Part shown: positions 22,022-37,000 of the stretch, in pieces | How positions within the stretch are numbered: the first letter of the stretch is position 1 | Layout: each line of letters begins with the position of its first letter | Notes under the pieces: model-generated | What the model was told of the DNA's origin: nothing | Seen by the model: only the letters and a program-made list of their open reading frames with translations | Databases searched by the model: none | Translations under genes and position numbers: made by a program | Assembly (NCBI GenBank): GCA_030704615.1 | Contig: CM060734.1 | Coordinates: forward strand, 60,900,042-60,964,041 | Length of the DNA: 64,000 nt | Source: Takakia lepidozioides | Lineage: Eukaryota > Streptophyta > Takakiopsida > Takakiales > Takakiaceae | Direction: 5' to 3'

Positions 22022-25000
22022 GTAACTCTATGCCGAAGCTCTTGTCAACAGTTTCTGGGGTAGTTCTTGTTCTGATGAAGTAATGTGGCAGGCCGCACTT
22101 TTTACCATGGCCTCTAGTTCCTTTCTCATTTGAGTGTGAACATGCCACATACATATTTCACAATTTTATTAGAGGTGAGATTTTACTTTTTATTGACTGT
22201 AATCTTTTGTAATTTGTTTGTGATCTTTGGCAGAAACAATATCGAGATGTGTTGAAATTGACAGAGAACATTTCAGCCTTCAGCAAGCGTGTGCGATATG
22301 CTCACTATCGACCCACCGTTGGAGTCAAGGAGGACAAAAAAGCATGGTGGCAGTATGCGTGCAAAGCTATTATGGAGCAGCTGAAGAAAGCTAGGCAAGT
22401 ATTTCAGCACTATCAATCTGGTGGCATAGGGCCCATGGGATAAACTAGAAAAACATAAACTACAGAGAGAATGAAGCAGCCCGAAATTCAAGGCCTTCAA
22501 TTTTTGCAGGATGTAGCTTGTCTTTTCCCAAAGGCATGAGAGAAGAGAGTCACGCTTAAAGTGGAATTCCTTACCTGGATTCTTCTCTTCTTATGTAAAG
22601 AAAGAACAGAACATTTCTTATGTCCACAGAGAATTAAATGAAAATGTATAACGTTCGCGGAAAGCTCAAAGAGCCTATGAGACAAGAGAAAGCAAGAAAC
22701 AAGAAAGAGAGAGGGTCCGTCTTCAAGAAGCCCAAAAGCAACTATTTCCCGGATGTCAACGCTCATGCAGGTATGCTGCTAAGCATTTCTGACCCTCGTA
22801 ATGAAGACCTCAAGGTAGAAATTCTCTGAAGTATTGTCCGAGAAAATTAAGTAAATTCTGTTTTCAGAGAATTGTCCTTGAAATGGAAAATAGAATCTCC
22901 CATTGATCTCATAGTAGAAAAGACAGTGAATTGATTTACCTGTTGTTCCCAGCGTAGGCAGGGCCTCACTTTGCAGGTTGTCCCACCTACTAGTCTCTAT
23001 CCACAGACTCTATGCTTTGTCGCGTTATTAGACCTGCCTTGGAGTACGGATCTGCTATATGGGTTGATAACTCCAACCAGGCTAAGTCTCTAGAATCCAT
23101 TCAAGTGGGGGTGCTTAAGGAGTGTATGTCAGCATGCTCCAAAACAGCCAATGTGGCTGTTCGGGGTGAGTTTGGCATTCCGTCCTTAAGCTCCCGACGA
23201 GATGAATTCAAGGTCAGATAGTGGGGTCAGCTGCAACATATGCCCAACACCAGATATCCTAAGTTAATCGACTCTATATCTTGGAAACAGGACCGCCCTG
23301 TCAAACAGGCTAAGTCCTGGCAGAAGAGAGTAGAAGAGATCCTCAAGGACCTGGACCTGGATCCGCAAGTCTTGACCCTGCTGGATAAATCTGACTTAGA
23401 GGCTGTAGTGTCCTCAGCCATGTCTGTTGCCATGTGATTGTCTGATGAAAATGAAGTTAGGCAGAAAACTTCCCTGAACTTGTTTCCAGTCTGTGACATG
23501 GGGGAGGACATCTTGGAGGGCTCAATCCCAGAGGGCACAGAGAAAGGCACTCCATTCTTACCCTTGCACGTTGGCATATCTTGCATTATCAAAGTTGAAA
23601 AAATGGAAGTTTGTCCTGGGAGGCTTTCCTCTACCACATCCCACTGCAAAGCAAATGGGCCAAGAGAAAGTTGCAGAGGAGATCTTCCTCACCAAAAAGC
23701 CAAAGCTCTGTTGGATATGAAATTGCGGTATGCTTGTAAAGAATGGCTTTGTTTATCCACTGGGGCTTTGCAGTGGACTTATCTCATGGAGTCAAATGCT
23801 ACGGTTGTCACGGATGCGAAAACAGTATGTCTCACAATATGTGAAAGCTCTTCAAGCCAGCCCGGATCGAATTGTTATTGATGACAACAAAGAGATTCAG
23901 GACCTTGACCGGCAGCTAGACGCTGACATCATCACCCATTGGAGGTAATATGATGGGTTTTAGTTCTAGTGGGTTCATTCACCTGTCAGTTAGGAACCTT
24001 GTACTATTTTTCTGGAACCATTTGTAAATCACTTTTGTTATACCAAAATGTAATCATGAGAGAAAAGATTGTTACTCAAGAGGTGACGTATGGTTAAGTT
24101 GCTTAAGCATATTACCAGTTTAAGTTTGGCTTTTGCAGATAAAACACACAAGAACTATGCTTTGTAACTCAAATAGGAGATTCTGTAGATTTTCCCTTGG
24201 ACTTGGAACTCATTTTCCCCATTATCAGCAAATTTCTTAATGCATCTTACCACCAATAGTGTGCGTACATGTCAAATCTGAAGCTATCATTACTTGATAA
24301 CTATGTACACCTAGCACGTGTTGCCGAAGTATTATGCTGGTTGACTCTTATGTTATAATTCTACCTGATTACTGATTTTCAAATTTGATAGTCACTTATA
24401 GTTGTTGATTGAATATTTCGGCAGGATGTTGGCACATGCATATGTGGATAAGACTAGATCAAAAGATGCAAAGCGGCAGCAGCAGGCAAGGGGAAGTTGG
24501 TGGTTATTTGGCTGGTATGTGGCTTTTGAACCTTCTCCCCTAATTTAGGCATCTGCTTGTTCAGTATGGATTTTGCACGGTTGTGGATGTGGTCACACTA
24601 GCATGAATCAGGCACTTTACTAGGAAACATCTGGCACAGGAAGTATTGTAAACCTGCAGGCCCTTGGTAGACACCTGGCTTGACTGGCCTTATTGATGTT
24701 TGTTGCTTGGGAACAGGAAGAGGGAAGATAAGAGTTTGCACACAGGCAGAAAACTACTTGCCGTTGATGCTTTGACTGACCAGAAAGTAGAGTATGCTAT
24801 TGGCACAAGTCTCTTGCCAGTCACTCATAGTCTCTGTGTTGGCAGGGGTGGTCAGGCAAACATTGAAGAAACTGAAGCGCGCCCTTTCACTGATGACGAT
24901 TGGCAGCAAGTTAACCAGATTATAGGCTATGAGGAAGGGAGACCCTCTCCACTCCTGCCTGGGGAGGATCCACCAAACATGTTGCACACAGTGGTTGAAA

Positions 25001-28000
25001 TCCAGATGGATCACAATGCAACCAAGTTGTTGTCTGGCGAGAGAGAGCGTATTTTGGAGCTTTCCTCTGAAAGCTTTGGCTGCAGAATAAAGATCTATCC
25101 TCAAAGCAAATGGTTCGATGTCACACTGGACTCTTATAGGATCTCATGCCCCGAAGGATTGCTGGGTGAGGTATGTGATTTGTTTTCGTTTATGAAATTG
25201 TTTTTTGTAACCAGGACAGGACAGTAAAACTCAGGAAAAGGGAAAACATAGGGGTACGGTATGCAGGTGCGGGAAGGTAACTAGACTGGTAAGCCTGGTT
25301 TGCACATGAGCAAATATACGTATTTATGACATGCTGAAAGAGTTTAGAACATGCCATCATCTCAATAGCATGAAGAGTTAGAGGTCACCTGAAGGCTTTT
25401 CTGTAATTGCAGCAAGGCTGGTGCTACTTACAAGGCATGCCTCTTGTTTCCTTCAATGCCATCAATAGGACTTTTCTTACTGCACTGGCAAGGATCACAT
25501 TGGAATTGGAGTTGTCAGCAGCCACGCAGATGAGAATGGGCTTTAATGCAGCAGCCTGAACTAGACATGGATAGTTGTGAAGTAGAGTGAACTTTTGGTG
25601 CCTGCACAACATTGACCACTGATCGATGTGGGAGATCTTGCTTTTCTGCTTGTCTGACAGAGTGCAACCCATGAGAAAGCTGTGCAAGCAACCTTCATTC
25701 TGAGCCCCATCAAGGGCAATGTTGACTGGAGTCTGGCAGCTAGGGCTGCTCCTTGCTATGTGACGGTAAGTTTAGTTGGAGTTGCAATCTGTGTATCTCT
25801 CAAGGCTACCACAAGCATTTAGTTTCCCTCTCCTTCCTCACTTTTACTTTGTGGTTTCCAGTTATTCATTTATATGCACATCCACTGTGTCTGGATTTGG
25901 CAGGTTTTGAAGGCAAGCATTGACAGAGTGGTCCAGTTCTTCTCAAGCAGAGAAGCCGTCAGTCGAACTGTTGCCCTGGAAACAGCAGCCGCTCTGCAGG
26001 TAGGTTACTTGACGTTTGCTGATGTAATGGAAAACCATGGAATTATGGAACAGTGGTTGCAACAATAGCAGCTTTTTGTTTCTGCTGGTGAAGCTATTGC
26101 ATTTGCTCTCTTGCAACTTCTTGCTGTGCCTGAGCCCACGGCTATGAAAATTGTGTGCAGAAACATTTCTAAATCTAGGTTATATTGCCCTCTTATCGAG
26201 TAACTACTGATCTTGTGAGTTGGAAATTGAATATAGATGACGTTGGATGAAGTGTCACGAAATGCACAGCAGCAACTAAATGAAGCTTTGAAGAACAAGC
26301 CAAGGTATTATTCTAGGCCAATTCAACATAGGAATGTGAAAAAATGTTATTTATTTTCCAAAAAAGTTAGAAATAAAAGTTGGAATACTGTCAATGTGCT
26401 ACAGAAGGCACCCCAAACTAGACTTAGTGGTGGTGAGATTTCATGGATGTAGCAGGATAGAGCCTAAACTGAATTTATTTATTTTGCCAAGAGTTCTTAC
26501 TTCACTGCCCTCCAATTTGTTTTCTTGAACATCATGATGTGCAGCCTTTGAATAAATGCAAATGTCAATTACGATAGTACAAACTTCATTCATATGGAGC
26601 CTCCGTGCAGACTGTGTGAAGCCTTCAACTGCCAGCAGAATGCACCCATGCTTGGGACTCTCTCTGTGTACCATAGTAACAAGAGAGATGGTGAGAGGCC
26701 AATGATAGAACCAAAGACTCGAACAAGAATCCGATGTAAGGGAGCACCACACATGGTTAAAGAATGGCTACTCAGTGCACTCAACAAGGTGCATTGGATA
26801 CAGTCACTACTAGTAAGGTGTTGTGCCAACAGTTGGTCTTAGTCCTTCATATTGGCATGAACTGATTGGAGTTACCTGATTTGACATTGTTAGGCACAGT
26901 AATTCACGCGATTGTCTGGTTCTGACTCATACCTCACTGAACTTGAAGAGTTGACGGATCTGGAATGGAAACCAGGGTTGATCTGTAGGACTAAAGCATG
27001 ATTTAATTTTCACGTGATACAAGTGCTTCGCATGTTGTTGCTAGGTGCTAAGTAACATTTATCTACCTGTGATGGAAAGATGACAGAACTCAGTAAGTTT
27101 GTACCCCTCTGAAGGGAACTGATAAAGTCAATGGTGACTCCTATTCAAGATTGTTTAACTGTCCTATTCCCTGCATATCTTCAATTCAAGGCTTTAGTCT
27201 TCTTTCTTTGTCTGTTGTCTGCTGCTTAATGTTGATACATGGCTCTCTATTGATCTTCTGTTTCATCTTTACTATAGCATTCACTTTTGCCTTAGGTGGT
27301 CTGTCTTGTTCTCAATTTGGTTATGTTTCTAAAGTAAGCCTGGAGTTCTCTGCTTTTCGATACAGCTATATATTTGTCTACATCTGATGGATTGATTTGG
27401 CAGGTTTTCACTTGACCTGGACATTGCTGCACCCAAAATTACCATTCCCACAGAGTTCTATCCGGATGGCAAGCATCAGTGCAAACTCCTGCTTGACTTG
27501 GGTTATTTCAACCTGCAAACAGAACAGGTAGGAATTCCCCATCTGTCTCATATTGCTCCATTTTCCCTCCATTCTCGGCATCTAGTGACGTTTAGTTGGT
27601 AAATGAGTAAAGTCCTTCTTGACTTCAACCTCCAAACAGAATGGGTTGGAATTGCAGTTCAGTTTTACAGGCCCTTCCACCCAAGGGGCTCGTGGCAAGG
27701 GCCCTCGCAACATCTATGAGGCTCAAAGCTGCAGGTTTCAGGAACTCCTGGTATGCTCGAGTGGACAGTTTATTTCAACGCAACGGACTCTCTACTGCTT
27801 CCCTATTACCAATGAATCCAGATGAGGTGGACATCACATCCAGACATGACCGCAACAGACTCATTAGGAGAGAGCTTATGGAATTACATGTCAAGAGAAC
27901 TTGGAAGCTACCAATCCCACGACAAAGCTCCACTTCTATCGAGAGACATTCTTGGTGCTCCGAGATGATAGAATCTTGAGGCCAAATTACCTTTCAGCAT

Positions 28001-31000
28001 CCTTATCTCCTTCCCTCCTGAGGGCATTGGGGCGGTTCAGGGTGGGTTCCCACAACCTACGGATAGAGACTGGCAGATGCGAAAACCTGCAACGGGAGGA
28101 CCACCTATGTCCAGCTTGCATAGGGCGCAGCCAGGAAATTGAAACTGAAGAACACTTCTTCTTCTACTGCCCTCTATACTACGAGATCCGTGGGAGATTC
28201 CACTGTTTATTCAGTGGAACCCAATCTCTCACTGAAGTCTTCCACTATGAGGATAAAAAATGCTTGGCAGCCTACTTGGACGGGGCCTTCACCCTTAGAC
28301 AATTGCTAGAACATTAGTTCTTATTCTTGGGCTCTGGTTTTGTTTCCATCTCTCATGTTTTCTTCCATTTTGTCCCATAAGCTCTTTGAGCTTTCCGCGG
28401 ACGTTATAAAGCACCATTTCATTTCATTTCATTTCTCCATCAATTTTCCAATCAAGCAATGTCTTGGCATTAAAGTGTGGTGGGTCCAGTAGTAAACAGT
28501 TTGTGCGATTCATTTGGCCTCTGTTTAGGCTGTCAAATTCTCATGTATATGTGGGAGTGAAGGGTGGTACGTCATGCATATGATATGTTTCTTGGATGGT
28601 GAAGGGGGAAGGTACATCACCAGAGGAGATGGAGGTGTACATGCGCTTCCGTGTTTGGTTGAGTGATGTTTCAGCATTTCTTGTTGATGGAGATTTTGAC
28701 TGGAATAAGCAGTACATTGTGGATGAGTCAAATCAAAAGCTTCGACTTGAAGACGAAGAAGTCGAAATCCAAAGGGAAAAGGACGTAGCCCAAAGTGACA
28801 AGTTTGGGGGAAGTGGTGAAGAGATTGAAGGTAGTGGCAAAGAACGCAAACAGAAGGGTGAAACAATCAACAAGGATGGCAGGAAAGGTGAGGATGAGAC
28901 AAATGAGGCTGAAGTAGATATTGAGAAGAGTCGAGTGACTGGTGAAGAGGAGGAGAAGAGTGCAGAAAGAGCTGACAAGAAATGGAGAGGGGAAGGTGAT
29001 ATTGTCTACAACAAGTGTGAAAATGGCACAGAGGATACAAGTTCTCGAGATGGTTTCTGCTTTTGGCCAGTGCTTGAAAAGACTGGGGTGGCGGTTTCAT
29101 TACAACAGGTAACCTTTGATGGTGAATCCATTTTGTTCTCCTTTCAACCTCATTCTTGTATTTCTCACTATCTTGTGTTTTGTAGCAGTTTTTTTGGTCT
29201 GCTCAGTCTTTTTGGCTCTGGTTTTGTTTCCTCTCTCATGTTTTGTTCCATGTTGTCCCATAAGCTCTTTGAGCTTTCCGTGGACATTATAAATTACCAT
29301 TCCATTTCATTTCATTTCATGTAGTTTGACTGTCTCATACACCTCCTGTGGATTGAATAAAGTTGAAGAGATTGGTCAGGAGATCACAGATGCAGATAAG
29401 TTTCTCTGTTTTTTCCCCTTTCCTTTGTCCCACAAGCTTTGAATTTCTCGTGGACAGTATGAAGTCTCTTTTGTTCCCATTCCTCTGTGGAGGCCTTCAG
29501 CTTTGAAGATCTGAAGTGTCTTGCGGCCTATCTGCTTGAGGGCTTTGGTCTTAGGGCATCAGTGATGTATCCGGAAATGCTCATTTCTTTGTTCCACCTC
29601 GTCCCATGGGCCCTCTGTGGACGTTATAAAGTTTCATCTCTCTACTATGAGATCCGTGTGAGATTCTTGTGTCGTTCCGATACACCCAATCTCTCATAGA
29701 CGTCTTCCGGATCAGAAATGCTTGGTGGCATATCTGCATGAGTCATTGACTCTTAGACGATCCCTTGAACGAGAAAAATCCCTTTATGAGGTCTTCAATT
29801 ACAAGGCTCAGAATTGGTTGGGTGTACATCTGCATGAGGCTTCCCATCTTCGAGAATCTCTTGGTGAATAGTTGTTTCTGGGCTGCTTGTTGAGGGTCCC
29901 ACTTTCTTTCTATGAGGCTCAAAGCTGCAGGTTTCAGGAACTCCTGGTATGCTCGAGTGGACAGTTTATTTCAACGTAACGGACTTTCTACTGCTTTCCT
30001 ATTACCAATGAACCCAGATGAGGTGGACATCACATCCAGACATGACCGCAACAGACTCATTCGGAGAGAGCTTATGGAATTACATGTCAAGAGAACTTGG
30101 ATGCTACCCAATCTCACGACAAAGCTCCACTTCTATCGAGAGACATTCTTGGTGCTCCGCAATGATAGAATCTTGAGACCAAATTACCTTTCAGCACCCT
30201 TATCTCCTTCCCTCTTGAGGGCATTGGGGCGGTTCAGGGTGGGTTCCCACCTACGGATAGAGACTGGCAGATGGGAAAACCTGCAACGGGAGGACCGCCT
30301 ATGTCCAGCTTGCATAGGGCGCAGCAAGGAAATTGAAACTGAAGAACACTTCTTCTTCTACTGCCCTCTATACTACGAGATCCGTGGGAGATTTCACTGT
30401 TTATTACCCAAACTCTCACTGATGTCTTTCACTATGAGGATAAAAAATGCTTGGCAGCCTACCTACACGAGGCCTTCACCCTTAGACAATCGCTAGAACA
30501 TTAATTGTGGTTTCTAGATTTGTTCCTCTCTCATTTTTTCTTCCATTTTGTCCCATAAGCTCTACGAGCTTTCCGCGGACGTCATAAAGCACCATTTCAT
30601 TTCATTTCATTTCTTGTATCCTGCTTTCTTTTGTCCCATAAGCTCTTTGAGCCTTCCCTGGACGTCATAAAATCTCTTTGAGCTTTCTGAGGACGTTATG
30701 AAGTACCATTTCATTTCATTTCCCTAGATTATATCTTACTTTTATGTACATAATAATCATTTCAGTTTTCAGGCTAAATGCGAACTAATACATGTGCGCC
30801 ACGCCCCTCACCAAGAAGTGGCTCTTTGACTCAGTCGTCACCCCTGCCACCACTTATGGCTGTGATTTCTGGTCACCTGGTGTCCCAGTTTCCTGTTGGG
30901 AAAGAAATTTGGAACTGCTGCAATTGTCTTTTCTCCAAGGAGTGCTTGCAGCTAGATATACAACACCATCACAAATTCTATGTGTGGAATTTCGATGCAT

Positions 31001-34000
31001 TCCGATTCAAACCGAGGCCATCATCCGGCTTACAATCATTCTTACAAGGTTACAGGCCTTCTTACCCAGGGCTGACAGCCCGGGCTCTCACAACATCTAT
31101 CAGGCTCAAATTTGCTGGTTTCAAGACCTCCTGGTATCCTCGGGTGTCCAACTTTTTTGAGCGACTTTGCATTGCTTCCCTACTGCGACAAAGTACAGAG
31201 GGGGTGGACCACAATAGATGCTTCAGACAAGGATGTATGGAACATCACGTCCCAGGGACATGGAACCAGCCAACCTTAAAGCTGCAGTTCTATTGGGAGA
31301 CGTGTATTCTTGGTCATCCGTGAAGATAGATCTTGCAGCCAAATTACCTGTCTGCAGCTCTATCTCCCTCTCTTTTAGGGCAGTGGGGAGGTTCAGGATG
31401 GGCTCCCACAGTCTGGATAGAATGTACCCATAAGACTTTGTTTGCATTAGCCTTGTGGCCATGTGGATAGAGACTGGTAGATGAGACAACTTGCAACGTG
31501 AGGACCGCCTATGCTCTGCTTGCGCTGGGAACTCAAGGGGAATCGAAAGTGAAGAACAATTCTTCTTTCACTGCCCTTTTTACTGTATCTGTGGGAGATC
31601 CAATTGCCTATTCCTTCATACCAATCTCTTATGGAGGTTCTCCATTAGGAGGATCGGGAATGCTTGGCAGCCTACCTGCACGAGGCATTCACCCTTAGAC
31701 AATCACTCGAACAATAGTTCTTTTCTCTGACTCTGGTTTCCTGTTTTCTCTCATGTTTTTTTTCCATTTTGTCCCATAAGCTCTATGAGCTTTCCGCGGA
31801 TGTTATAAAGCACCATTTCATTTCGTTTCGTTTCGTTCTCATGTCCCATAAGCTCTTACCATTTGAGCACAATGGACTCTCTATTGCTTCACTATTACCA
31901 GTGAATCCAGAAGGGGTGGGCATCACATCCAAGCAAGACTCATTAGAAGGGAGCTTATGGAACTACATGTCAGGAGAACTTGGAAGCTACCCAATCTCAC
32001 GACAAAGCTCCATTTCTATCGAGAGACGTTCTTGGTTCTCCGAGATGATAGAATCTAGCGGCCCAATTACCTTTCGGCATCTTTATCTCCTCTCCTGAGG
32101 GCATTGGGGCGGTTTAGGGTGGGCTCCCACAACCTACGGATAGAGACTGGCAGATGGGAAAACCTGCAACGGGAGGACCGCCCATGTCCAGCTTGCACAG
32201 GGCGCAACCGGGATTTTGAAACTGGAGAACACTTCTTCTTCTATTGCCCTCTCTACTATGAGATCCGTGGGAGATTCCACTGCTATTCCGCCGAACCCAA
32301 TCTCTCACTGAAGTCTTCCACTATGAGGATCAGAAATGCTTGGCAGCTTACCTGCACAAGGCCTTCACCCTTAGACAATCACTCGAGCAACATTTTTTAT
32401 TTTTGGCTCTGGTTTTGTTTCCTCTCTCATGTTTTCTTCCATTTTGTCCCATAAGCTCTATGAGCTTTCCGCGGACGTTATAAAGCACCATTCCATTTGA
32501 TTTCAATTCTAAGCATACCTTTCGAACTTACGTCCATTGGAATGTACAGACCAAACACAATAGGCCCCTTCATACAGTCTAAATTATTTTCAGGGATTGC
32601 TTGTCCTTGACATGAAATTTGAAGAGTGATGTCTAAGAAGTTGTGTTTGAATGATGCAGAGTTGGGTGCCTCACCCTTCCTATCCATCAACAAGAGTAGC
32701 CTTACGACTACCAGTACTGGGTTTTCAGTTTTCGCCAGCACGGTACCACCGCCTTATGCAAGTCCTGAAGGTCTTTGAGAGGACTAGTGATGACAGTGAA
32801 AGTCTTTCGATTCAGCCTTGGGAGCCTGCGGACTTTGAGGGCCCGATGTCTGTCCTTTCATGGAAGGTACATAAACATGTCAGATTACTGACTTGCATCT
32901 CAAGCTTCAAAACATGTTTGTGCAATCTCTTTTGCTTGTTGTTACCTCTAGTTTTAGTACTTCTATTTCCTAGAAACTTATTTCCATTGTATGTAAATAG
33001 GGAGTGGGACACAGAGAAGCAGTCTGGCAGCATCGGTGCGGTGCTTTGGCAGGACCCTTCCTTTATGTTTTGGAGTCTCCTTCCTCACAGTCTTACAAAC
33101 AATGTTTCAGGTAACCTCAGCTCCAATGGACCCTGCTACTCCCGATCTAGAAGTTAGAAATGTGTCCTCAGCCTGCGTACGTTTACCATATGCTTTAGAA
33201 GTTTGCCTCCGGTACAGCTTGCCATGATGTATTGATGGAAGTGAATGGCCTCTTTTTGGTGTTCTTGATTTTTTCTTGTCTTTTACCTCTGTTTTCCACG
33301 ACCATCCTGTCTGGTAATGTTGTAGCTTCGGCTTTTCTTGGTTTTCCTCTGTATACCTTGACAGACGAGCGTGTGGAGCCTGATTGCGCTGAATCTGATT
33401 TGACTAATTCAATAGAAGCCACACTGTTTGTGTTGTAAAATGATTTAGAATTTTCATCCTCAGTAGTGGACCTGGTCTGCTTACTTTCCCTGTCTGCAGT
33501 CTGATAGGCAAGCAGGTGAATAATGTGCCTCCAGACGCAGTGGGCGGTGTCGACAACGTGTTGGCAGTGTGTGATGCTGGACAATTCAACAACAAGGTAT
33601 CTCTAACTTGAGATGTTTCTGATTCCAGTAGGTCTTCGCCAATTGCTGGTTTCGACGGTAATTCTTGAGGGTAAATCTAGAGTTCAAACGTTGACTGCTC
33701 TCAGTGTAATTTGGGTTCGAAGTTACATTCTTGAGACTCTGCTTGCCATAGCCTCTGGTTAGCAGAGAACAAGTTCTACAAGTGGAACCTACCTGTCAAC
33801 TAATGCTGCGTGCTTCAATCCATGTCTTTCTGGTAGCATGTGCTTCTGACCTTACTGTCAAATGTCCTGCACTTTCTTTCCAATAAGGTTTTCCATTTGA
33901 CGCCTCTTCCACCACCACTTTGGCCTGTTTGACAGGTCGATTTTGCTTCCAAGGAACAAAATAGAAAGCATGGTCTCTCTCTTTGCACAGAGTGAGAAAA

Positions 34001-37000
34001 GAAAAGAGAAATGAAATGATACTTTATAAGGTCCGTCGGAAGCTCAAAGAGCTTATTGGAGAAGAGAGTATGAAACAGAAAGGGAGTGGGGCCCTCAACA
34101 AGCAGCCCATAAACAACAAGAAAGAACGAAGATAAGGAACTTTATAACGATATGAAGAATAACGGGAAGCAGCAGGAAACCCAATGCTGTTTGGAGACCA
34201 ATATCTTAACAGGGTAAGCTGCTAATATGTTGTCCAGTGGGACCCATGGGTCAAAATGGAAGAATACAAAAACCACATCTAAAGTCACCCAACATAGCCT
34301 TAAGGATGAACATTTCAGAAGTTGTGTCACCCTGACTACGTTAGGTAAGGTGCCAGATACATTGGGTCCTCCGTTGTCAAAATACGAAAGAACAATTAGA
34401 AATGAAGCTTTACTGAAAGTGGGGCGGTTGCTTGCACAGGTGGCAGAGTCTGTGAATGCCCTGGTTTTACGTTTTGAAGATGAAGCTGCAAAGAATAGTT
34501 GGCAATCACGTCTTTCAGGCGCTATCTATGGTGCATCGGTGGGTTAAGTTTTTGCAATATATCCATATATTATTTGTGGGCCAATTTTATATTCCCAGAG
34601 ATGCCGTGGACCCTGTAGAATAATCTTGGGAAGTACTTTTGCAACCTGACGAGATACACTTTCATAACAAACCCGTCAGCCTGAACTTAAATGTTTTATG
34701 CTTGAGTACCTTTGCTGTACTATTCTGTACTGGTGACAAATAGTGGGGACATTGACTGGTTTAAATGTCACCTTCTGAGTAAAAATTGGATGAAATGCAC
34801 TTCCAAGCACCAAGTTACCTGAGGTGGGATTTGGAGTATCTCTGTTGTCTCACCCACCTCCCCATTTTTCTTTCATAGTTCCCAACCTATTCCACATCAT
34901 TTTGACATCAACTTGAAGATTGGCAATTTGCAGAACTGCATGTAGTCTGATGAGAGGTTTTGAGACGCAATTTGTTCTTGGTGAGGCTGGTGTGCATGCT
35001 GGTGTATCTCACTTGCTGTCTTCAAGTTGTAGATACTACAGAACGTCACCTATTTAGCTCACATTGTTTGTGTTGGCATATTTCCATCAGGCACCTGCAA
35101 CTATTGCTGGAATGATTGGATCTGGAAAGAATGATCAGGATGACCTCAAGGATGCAGTTGTAGAAGCATCAAAAGGGAATGAGAGGATGAATGCAGCAGA
35201 GCAGGAGAAGTTTTTCCTTACTGGGACACTTGATGAGCTGAAAATTGTAATAAGCAACAGCCAAGATGTAAGATCATTTCTGAAACTTGACAGTTGGAAC
35301 TGACCATTGGCCAGTGGATAAAAAAAACTTTAGACCTGCATTACTTTCGTGTTTTCCTTCTTATTTGGTTACCAAGGAATGTGGCAATGTAGATACCAAC
35401 CAATTTGAAATCTGTTTGGAATACTTCCCAAGGCGTGGCCAGAATTCAGTGGTTTGAAGACATCTTTTTCTTCTACTATCTCAGCAGCCACATTCAGCTG
35501 CACATACGCACTGGAAAAGTTCCAACTAGGAAAACCTTAACTATTGTTTGTATCCAGACGTTGACACTTTGTTGATTGTCTGGAGTCAAAGGTGATGGTG
35601 CATTGAAGGTAATTCACGGATGTCCATAGTTGTCATACATATTTCCCATATCGTTCGCCCTCAACTTTCAGACTGGTATAAGTAGTGAAACCATACAAAG
35701 ACCTTCAGATGTCCATCGCCCCTCTACGCTCACTTGCGCATGTGGCATGGGTGCCTGCGGGGTTGTGAGCTTGCAGATCGCTCTACTGTGCGCGTCAGTG
35801 TGTTGCACAATTGCCACTGCAACGCGCACAATAGAACGGTTTTGGACAATTCAACAACAATTCAAGAGCTGCATCTTCCTCCTTTGAAACCACGGTGTGC
35901 GGGAGGGTAAGGTAAGGTTGAATGGGCTACAGATGACGCCTTATTAAAGGTGATAATGCCCTGTAGATTGGCTCTGATTGACTTCTATGGTTAGGCTGGT
36001 CCCTCTCTGGCAGTTTTTAATGTGCTATATCTAATTACCATGTGTCTGTGCAGACTAATCATACATTACCAAAGATATTGTTGGAGCCAGAAAAGCCTAT
36101 TGTCGAGTTTTGTGCCATTGGCAGCAAAGTAAGTTTGGGAAACAGTGTATTGGCCACACAAGGATTGAAGGGGTGGATTGTGGAACCTTCAGAGTGTTCC
36201 CCTTGTTTCTATTGATTTAAAACAGCTGTAGGAGTCTGCATAAGCTGGAGTGGAGGTGGTCCTACTACTAATTGTTGCTCTGCTATATTCCAAGGATTTA
36301 TTGTGGCTGGTAAATAGTTTTGATTCTAATGTCAAGGTCTAGGAGGCTTGCAGCAAACTGGACACAACTCACGTTTGTGGATTGATACTACATGCAGGTG
36401 GAATTTGTCATGAGGGAATATGATATGTCAGTGGGAGCTGTCCTACAGTCTTTGGAAATAGAGGACATGTTTAGTGGCCACATATCGCCTTCATGCCACT
36501 ACCTGGCTCGCTCCTACATTAAGCCCAGAAAGTCTGGACACAAACAGAAAAAGAAAGGGAAACCTCTCCATAGCATTTCACAGGGTCAGGGTAAAGGAAG
36601 AGCCCTGACAGAACGCAAGGGGATATTTTCGAGAAGTCCGAAGGGTGGTTCTGCAGATGACCGGTTTTTTGATGCTACTGAATACCTGAATGAGAGTGAT
36701 GAGGGGTCCAGGTCGCCCCGCCGGGGCAGTAGTTTCTCGCGAGCAGCTGTGAAATTTTATGATGCAGAAGAGGGCGGCGACACTGAAGAAGGGCAGCCTC
36801 CGAGCTTCAAGCGGGAAGTTGGGCTGCTGCCTGGGTTGTCCATTGCATCCAATGGGCACCATGATGCAGATGTGACAAAAGGCGAGGGTTTGAAGAATTT
36901 TGTGAAGGCTCAAGTCATTTTAGTTGACCAACATTCACCGGAATATGTCAACATTGACAAGGAGGTACTCTGACACAGGGATTTGGAACATCTATTTGAA

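Noticed and set aside
28596-29324. 242-residue frame as an independent gene
   Set aside because: It is VPS13 exon 17 plus read-through into the intron at 29,109.
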